This document shows, in pieces, positions 57,663 through 64,000 of a stretch of DNA of 64,000 bases. The stretch lies in the NCBI RefSeq assembly GCF_016906535.1, contig NC_057373.1:1178001-1242000 (forward strand), written 5' to 3'. Made by a program: the position numbers and the translations under genes. The notes below the pieces were generated by a model. The model worked only from the letters and a program-made list of their open reading frames with translations, did not search any database and was not told the DNA's origin. Position 1 is the first letter of the stretch. Each line of letters begins with the position of its first letter. This stretch comes from Rhizoctonia solani. Taxonomy: Eukaryota; Basidiomycota; Agaricomycetes; Cantharellales; Ceratobasidiaceae.

Positions 57663-58321
57663 ATGGTACAGATAACTGGCTCTATGCACGGAAAGTTCGC
57701 TGAACATTATATAGGACTCTAGGCTCTTGTTGGTCCGTCTAACAACGATACCGCAACATCCAGCGCATCCATCAAGGATACGCGCAACCACTTGGGGCTG
57801 CATGATACCCTGCGCTATGGTCCTCGTACTCTTGCCACGGAGATCGCGGGCACAAGTACTATTCAGAAGCGACTGGAGAATGTAACAAATACTTTGATTT
57901 TGGGATACTTTTAAACTAATCGTTTAATTAGTGGGAAGCTACTCAAGACAACCTGAAGTTGAACTTGCGAAGAAATATGTACGGGATGCATGCTCCAGTT
58001 CGTTTGCTCATGGAGAGAAAGGCCGTATTTAACGTAAGTTGCTGGCTCTAGATATAGTAATTACTTATACGCCTTGTAGAATCCTCATATGCCTGCGATG
58101 CCTCAGTCAAACATTCACCTTGATATCTTGATGGGTCGGGATGAGACGCTGGATGTTGGAGACTTCTTTGGAGGTATGCAATCAATTGGGCACGTAGATC
58201 CAACACTCACTTCCTATGATAAGACATTGAAACCTCTCTTCCACTTGACATACACGCGGATATGGAACGCAAGCTCCGTTGTAATTATAATGTTATGCAA
58301 TCTGATTTCAACGACTTCTAG
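57663..58321 (+). CDS. UMP1: Proteasome maturation factor UMP1/POMP
   Basis: Ump1 is trapped in half-proteasomes, coordinates their dimerisation and is then degraded as the first substrate. Diagnostic segments: LGLHDTLRYGPRTLATEI, STIQKRLENWEATQDNLKLN, RRNMYGMHAPVRLLMERKAV, MPQSNIHLDILMGRDETLDV and GDFFGDIETSLPLDIHADM. It ends SDFNDF at 58321. The start is M57663 (MVQITGSMHG). The first splice (donor GTTCGCTG at 57695) joins in frame only if one A is missing from the run 57692-57694; otherwise the N-terminus is uncertain. The last intron ends with an AAG acceptor near 58230. Convergent with the next gene (68 bp between stops). Confidence 0.88.
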
Positions 58322-58389
58322 AGTCCGTACAATTGTTAAGTAGGGGATACAGTAGTTATGACGATATGGATCGAGCTGCCATGTATTGT

Positions 58390-60210
58390 CTAGATCAATG
58401 GCGAGTGTTCCAGCCGTTCCGACTTCAGAATCCCCTGCACGACAATCTCAGCGCTCCCCACACACCTTCCAAGAGCGGTATCCCTCCATATGCCCACGCT
58501 CCGCATAACCATAGCCTTGCAGGCGAATTCTCCGTTTCGTGCATTCCGAGGCCTTGAAGACTTCCCTGTGTCCATCGCCTCTGCTCGATGGGTGACAGAA
58601 GCTATCTCGGGCTATTTTAGATTCGACTGTGAGGACCGAGCGGTCGAGGACGGATTGCGACAAAATGGATTTCGGATCGACGGACACTATCGGGTTAGTT
58701 GTCTGACAGAGTGGTGGACCGCAAGGCGTAGGGAAGATGTGTGTAGCCATAGTACAACCAGGCGTTAGGACGGTCGCACTTGGAGCCTTTACATCATGAT
58801 CGACCGTCCCCAAACTCTCCAAAACAAGATTCAGGTCTCGCCAGTCGTTTTGATGGCTAGGGAGGACGTGAGCGTCCCGGTGTGTGATAACTGTAGACCT
58901 GTAGGTATGGAATAGCCTGAGCTTACGAACGGCTTCCTCGAACGGGAGACGTAGGTTAGATTGCTTGGGTATCTTGGAAGCAAAGGATTCAATCAACTTT
59001 GCACTGTGCCATGTCGGAGTAGCCAGGATAATATGGGAGAACCCTGAGATAATGCATCCTTCGGAGTTATTCGTATGCGTTGATGTAAAGCCTACAGACG
59101 CAATAGATCCGGACACGCTTGGTACGAGTACGTCAACCTCCGCGTCACAATGAATGTTCCGTTGGGGAATCGGGGACTAGTCTTGACACAATGTCTCGAA
59201 CTCCGTGAGCAGCATGGTAATGATGCGTTCCAAATGTGAGCCATATGTAATCTGCAAAATGCATTGGGTGGTTGTTTACGATGACAATTCGGTCACACAC
59301 TAATAAAACTCACCAAGAATTTCTGCTACAGGGTGCTCCCAGACGTCATTTACCGACGTTGTGCATACTGCGGAGAACAAAGGCACTATCACATCTTCCA
59401 CAAAGACTTCCCATCCAAGCATACAAAATATAGAATTTTGTTGCGTGGTGCGTTTCGTCCAGGCTCTCAGCGTTTCTCGGCACAATGGAGTTGGCGTGCG
59501 AGAAGAGGGCCTGGACAGGGACAAGAGCCTGATATAATGAATAGTAAAAATGAACATGGCAGCATCCATTGAATAAGGCTAAGAAGCACGCTTAATGTCT
59601 TGAGAGGTGCGCGGCTTTGTACTCCGTAGATAGTTGAGGGTACGCCTACTCCAGCACGACCAGATGCGCCATTGTATATCATGTGTGTTTTGATGGATGA
59701 AGTCTTGGGTTTCAAGTTGTTGGGTGCAACTGTGGAGAAAGAATACGAGTAATCATGAAGTTTTAATGTCACACCCAAACGGTCATAGAACTTCATGAGC
59801 TTGGGTATGGACCTGAAATACTAGGTTGAGTTTCGGGAGCGAACCGGATCAAAGTCGACATACCACCTTGAATAGACTGGACTGTTGGGTTAGAGACGCA
59901 ACACTAAAATTTACACACCACTTACTCTCATTGGGACATCTATCCTAATTTCTTCGTCCTTCATTATCTGAGTCACTCGTACTTTTACTGTCAAGGACTG
60001 GGCATCCATCCCGAGCACCGATGACTACCGGGCCGAATATACACGGTCAACACTATGGCATACGTGGCTGAAAATTTACCTTCTCGAATATATGGATCTC
60101 GAATTCTGTGTCTGCCGGCCTAGGTTGAAATTTGCTAATAAATAGGCAGAAGTGAGGCCTGCTAGTCCACTGCCGACGACCGCGACTTTGATGGTTCGTT
60201 TGGTTTCCAT
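58390..60210 (-). CDS. COG2907-like FAD-dependent oxidoreductase
   Basis: M at 60210 starts METKRTIKVAVVGSGLAGLT, a Rossmann FAD-binding GxGxxG followed by YLLANFNL. Downstream: MKFYDRLGVTLKLHDYSYSF, CIISGFSHIILATPTWHSAK, VITHRDAHVLPSHQNDWRDL, SKIARDSFCHP, WTQGSLQGLGMHETENSP, LWLCGAWAYGGIPLLEGCVG, SAEIVVQGILKSERLEHSPL. This order (HTDxxLLPxxxxxW-like motif, late WLCGAW, closing SxExVV) is that of COG2907 proteins, an amine-oxidase-like group near phytoene-desaturase and protoporphyrinogen-oxidase enzymes. Substrate unknown. Two one-base losses at 58590-58592 and 58465-58466 split the C-terminus. Confidence 0.78.
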
Positions 60211-60524
60211 GGCGCGAATGAGGTTGAGAGGAAAGGGGGAATATTGGCGAAAAACTTTATAACCGTTCCACTTTTCGCAAACAATTTCGTGCTCACGCGG
60301 AAAGACCGCACTATCCGCCGCATTGTATATGCAGCCGATTTAACGGAGTAACAACCCTACCTAAATCGGTATATGTTCGCGGAGAAGCAAGTATGAGCTT
60401 CCATGTTCGCTTTGCTGTTCGGTGCATTTCATGTAATACAACACGTCAAGTATGGGGCATATATCGACCCGATTCGGCCATTATCAAAAGTACATAACAT
60501 ATAGATCGACCAATCTTAACGAAC
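60211..60524. other. Spacer between the flavoprotein start and the MFAP1 stop
   Basis: This 314-bp stretch should contain the flavoprotein promoter and the MFAP1 3' UTR. No coding frame, RNA gene or repeat stands out. Confidence 0.3.
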
Positions 60525-62423
60525 TCATGCCTCTACTCGCCTTCTCTTATCCAACCTGTCCGTATGGTTAGGCGGCGACCGTTCTCGGCGATGCTCCCGA
60601 GAGCGTGACCTTCGACGTTGGTCATTCGTATCTCTGTCACGTCCACTCCCCTTGCCATCATGTCGTCTGTGCGGCGAGTAATCACGTTGGCGACCGTCAT
60701 CTCGGTAACTTGATCGGTCCAGAGATCGATCTCTTCGGCGAGGGCTTCGGTCGCGTCGTCGACCCTGGCTCTGATCATCCACTCTACGCGATCCATCCCC
60801 TCGACGGTCGCTATCCCGCCTGTCGTTGTCATCCCGGTCCCTCCACCCTCGGTCAGGTTTGCTACTATAGTCTGCAGCGTTGGCAGATCGACCTGCTCCC
60901 CATGTTTTGGGGGCGGGTGCATCTCGAGAGCCGAATAACGCATTGGGACCAGATGGTGCAGGTGGGTTCGGGCAGTCTGGTATATGACGTCAGTGTAGAT
61001 CTTGGTGTCGCACGAATGTGAAACCACCTCTTTTAAGATGAGGGCCTCCACAATTAAAACACCCTTCTTGTACACCCGCCTGACCAGCGGGGCGAGGTCC
61101 TTTACCCACCCCAGCGGATCCAAACTCCCCCTGTTTGGCAGTCGTGTCTTGATCCAACAAATGAGTGTACTTGGTCTGTCCACGCTTGCCAAAATTTTTG
61201 ACTTGCATAACAGACGGAAGAAGGGATGCGTCAACAGTAGATTCAGTTGCCTCAGTGAAGTCGTGTCGTTTAAGAATTTCAGAGTCCTAGGAAGAGAGGA
61301 GAAAATCAAAAAAAATAACCCTTTGGTGAGGCGAAATTAAACTAACCTGATGGAAAGCACCCTTGTGCCAATACTTTTGTAAGAACTTTTGCTGTCCTTT
61401 TGGTTTTTCAGCACGGGACTTGTCAGCTCGTTCCATGTCCTCCTTCAACCTCTGTTCTTCGGGGAGAGCTGCGCGACGTTCGCGCTCAATACGTTCCTCC
61501 TCGCGACCCGAGCTGCCTCAGCCTCTCGTGAGATTCGCATCAATTCACGAGTTCTCCATGCTTCGAACTCAGCAGCTGGGTCAAGCCCATCCGTATCATC
61601 GACGTCAGGAACGTTGTCCGCGGTCTCCTCTGATTCCGAAATTTGGTTGTAAATAATGGGTAGTAGCAGTGATTGCCGTACTTACTCTCTGCCAGCTCTC
61701 GTTTTATACTTTCGGCGACCATATCATGGCTTTCCTTCTTTCGCTGCGCCGCCTCTTCTTCTCGTCGTTTTATGGCTTCTTCTGAGAATTCAGACTCGGC
61801 CTCGATCTGTTTTATTGTTTCGCGAGCACGTCTGCACAGTGTTTTAGTAAGGTGGGTAATAGTAGCGAAGGAAGGACCCACTTGGGAACAAACACCGGGC
61901 GGAATTGGGGTTTGGGAGGCTCTTCTTCAGATTCCTCTTCCGAGCTCGATTCATATTCGCTGCTACCTGACTGATAAAAATCCATTATTACGGATAATTA
62001 TGCACACTGAAACACACACCTCCTCACCAGGGGCCTTTGGCTTCGTTTCTTCCTCATCTTCCTCACTCTCTTCGGATTCTAGGATAGGGGTGAGGTTGCT
62101 TTCTAGGGCAGGAAGTGATGTTTCGCACCTTCCTCTTGGCCACCAACGATAACTTTTCCATCTTTTACTTCAACATCTCGAAGGGCCACGCTCATCTTAG
62201 CTACTCCTTTCCTGACGTTTGCCTTTGAGTCCTCCTCCTGCCCTGCAAGCTCAAACTCCTCTTCCTCAATTTCCTCCTGGTCTTCTCCAACATCTTGAGC
62301 TGCTTCGTCAGAATCTGAGTCGGATAATGCAGCGGCATCTACGCCCTTTGGGGCCTTTCCTTTCCAGTATCGACCGGCCGCTTGAGCAGGTCGCACGGCG
62401 GCTGGTTTGCGTGTGGTCTGCAT
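60525..62423 (-). CDS. MFAP1: MFAP1-type spliceosomal protein with C-terminal zinc knuckle and RS domain
   Basis: MFAP1 is a spliceosomal B-complex protein. M at 62423 starts [20 protein letters not shown]. It continues with the acidic region [20 protein letters not shown] and [20 protein letters not shown], the coiled coil [20 protein letters not shown] and [20 protein letters not shown], then [15 protein letters not shown] and the hallmark [20 protein letters not shown]. Where animal MFAP1 ends, this protein continues with a zinc knuckle [13 protein letters not shown] (CX2CX3HX4C) and an Arg/Ser/Asp-rich tail ([18 protein letters not shown]) ending at 60525. The fusion is supported by in-frame splicing at about 61033-60980. 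One base appears lost at 61499-61500. Divergent to TRS31 (138 bp between starts). Confidence 0.87.
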
Positions 62424-62561
62424 TCAGTGAGAGTGTGAGGATGTGGAGAGAACCAACCACGCCAATCTCTACTAAGCGCTCAAACAACCTTCTCGGCGCT
62501 TGTCCTCGTCGATCCTCCCTCACGCGCCCCTGCGACTCTTGGGTGGAAATTTCGCACATAA

Positions 62562-63517
62562 ATGACATACCCACTTCCGAATCCTCGGGCTAGTTCTATC
62601 TTTGGTGCTCAATCCGCCAGCGATCTCCAAAGTCCATCAGTCGCGACTACATCATCGCGTTTCTCTGTAGCACCTGCCGCGGGTCAGCAGCGCATAGGTG
62701 CAGGTGCTAACATATATGACCGAAGTCTTAACAAAGCACGCTTATCTGAGGTCTCTGCCTCCGCCTTTGCATTCTTGTTCTCCGAAATAGTGCAGTACAC
62801 CCAGAAGAGAGTCAGTGGGATTGGCGACTTGGAGAGAAGGTACACCCGATTCCTCCATGTAGAGGCATCCGACAATTGACCAGTACTCAAATGCTATTCA
62901 ACTTGTAGACTTGGAACGCTGGGGTATAGGATAGGTACGAGAGTATTGGAGCTTATGGTCTGGAGGGCAGAAGGGAATGCGAAGGCCCCTAAAAGAGAAA
63001 TAAGATTTCTACCAGCTTTGATGGCGATTCATTCCCAAGTAAGTGACCATGTGCTCCCAATATAAACACAATATTAAGTGAAATCAAAAGGTCTGGAAAG
63101 CCTGCTTTGGCAAACCCGCTGACGGCATTGAAAAGAGCGTTGAGAAAGAGGATGAATGTAAGTGCCCTCGTTTCTATATTCGTCCAACACCTTCTGACAA
63201 TCATGACCCATTCAATCCAGATATGATCATTGACAACGATCCTCCTATTACCCGATATATATCCGTTCCTAAGGACATGGATCAACTAAGCTGTTCGGCA
63301 CTGACTGCTGGTATAGTAGAAGCTGTTTTGGATGGCTTGGGTTTCGTAAGTCAAGTCTTTCCCTACCTTGGGACTTGGGCTAAAACACAGACTTTACCAG
63401 CCAGCTCGTGTTACTGCCCACTCGGTCCCGATGCCAAATCTCCCTCACCGCACATTGATTCTAATTAAGTTAGACCAATCTGTACTCGAACGGGAAGAGG
63501 CCTTGAAATCGACATAA
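62562..63517 (+). CDS. TRS31: TRAPP complex subunit Trs31/TRAPPC5
   Basis: Trs31 is a core subunit of TRAPP, the GEF complex for Ypt1/Rab1. M at 62562 opens a short Ser-rich N-terminus. Family blocks: [140 protein letters not shown], and the terminal [15 protein letters not shown]. Introns lie at about 62840-62909, 63040-63090 and 63345-63400. No frame breaks. Another vesicle-traffic gene (SEC4) is in the window, but there is no cluster logic. Confidence 0.95.
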
Positions 63518-63611
63518 TTCTGAAACACTCTGAAATTAATATACACTTTGTATTTGGATAAAGTAATAAGCGCCCTTTGAGTAGACCTATCAATCCCGAC
63601 TACCACCACAG

Positions 63612-64000
63612 ATGACAGCCCTTCTTGAACTGCTGCTAAGCTTTAAGTTGTCGACAATAGGATATACCATTGGGCTAGGGGCAGTATTTTTTGCTTCTGC
63701 CTTGGTTTATTCCCAAAAAGCTGCGCGCAACTCCAATGAGCAGGAAACTGCAGAGCCATATGGCGACTACTTTCGATCCCTAAACGAAACGGCTACCACA
63801 AACAGGGCGGATACCGAATGGCTGAATATGGGATATTGGAAAGTAAGTAGATTTTGAATATTAAAACACGTTCAGGTTTTTCCTCTCTATTTCGGGCAGA
63901 TAGAACACCACAGTATTCCCTGATGCATGCGAAGGTAAGCAGAGAAATATTTGATGATATCAAGTCTTGAAAAGGTCAACGTTGGCTAGCCCTCGCCTTA
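63612..64000 (+). CDS. SAM-dependent methyltransferase, N-terminal part (runs off the right edge)
   Basis: M at 63612 opens MTALLELLLSFKLSTIGYTI with a membrane-like segment GLGAVFFASALVYSQKAAR. This leads to EPYGDYFRSLNETATT and TEWLNMGYWK, then an intron and NTTVFPDACE. The pattern WLNMGYWK...FPxACE precedes the SAM-binding domain in a group of fungal class-I methyltransferases; the SAM motifs themselves lie outside the window. Substrate unknown. A second intron begins near 63934 (GTAAGC). Confidence 0.6.

Overview
The window comes from a nuclear fungal genome. Nearly every gene is split by many short introns (about 45-60 bp, GT...AG, with CTNAC/CTAAT-type branch points just before the acceptor). 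Genes lie close together on both strands, and the families present (BIM1-like/X325, DUF6593-like, PXA-domain, fungal half-size ABC transporters, Rvs167) are typical of Agaricomycetes. A Ceratobasidiaceae/Rhizoctonia-like source is my inference; no marker gene here proves it. I see no transposon, CRISPR array or prokaryotic operon. About 34 protein-coding genes and one tRNA-like gene can be supported. Spans run from start to stop codon and include introns.

Layout. 1-6 kb: MPH1/FANCM helicase (cut by the left edge), frataxin, an orphan acidic protein and a conserved HhH-like protein. 6-11.5 kb: WDR70 and a BET double-bromodomain protein. 11.9-18.3 kb: half-size ABC transporter and nucleoporin NIC96. 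18.6-22.9 kb: three consecutive minus-strand genes for metal uptake, namely a ferric/cupric reductase, a GPI-anchored BIM1-like copper-binding protein and a CTR copper transporter. 23.7-31.8 kb: rhodanese, VAM7-like SNARE, F-box/WD40 protein, SDO1 and ALG1. 32 kb: tRNA-like Pol III gene. 32.5-38 kb: 6-phosphogluconolactonase, HEM3, DUF1479 protein and SEC4-type Rab. 38-43 kb: chromatin genes ARP5 and DOT1, divergent. 44.7-50 kb: DUF6593-like protein, RVS167 and a single-pass membrane protein. 50.5-56.3 kb: NFU1, RBM26/27-like protein and PXA-domain protein. 56.5-58.3 kb: proteasome subunit PRE8 and proteasome assembly factor UMP1, divergent. 58.4-64 kb: COG2907-like flavoprotein, MFAP1 with a zinc knuckle and RS tail, TRS31, and the start of a methyltransferase.

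The strongest system-level observation is the reductase/BIM1-like/CTR block. A surface metalloreductase would make Cu(I), a periplasmic LPMO-fold protein would bind copper, and CTR would import it. The second is the shared 145-bp promoter of PRE8 and UMP1, which carries a pair of ACGCGT boxes. The third is technical: roughly 25-30 apparent one-base deletions, nearly all at mononucleotide runs, break otherwise well-conserved genes (BET, CTR, reductase, ABC, SDO1, WDR70 and others). Essential genes are hit and I found almost no compensating insertions, so homopolymer under-calling in the assembly is far likelier than a block of pseudogenes.
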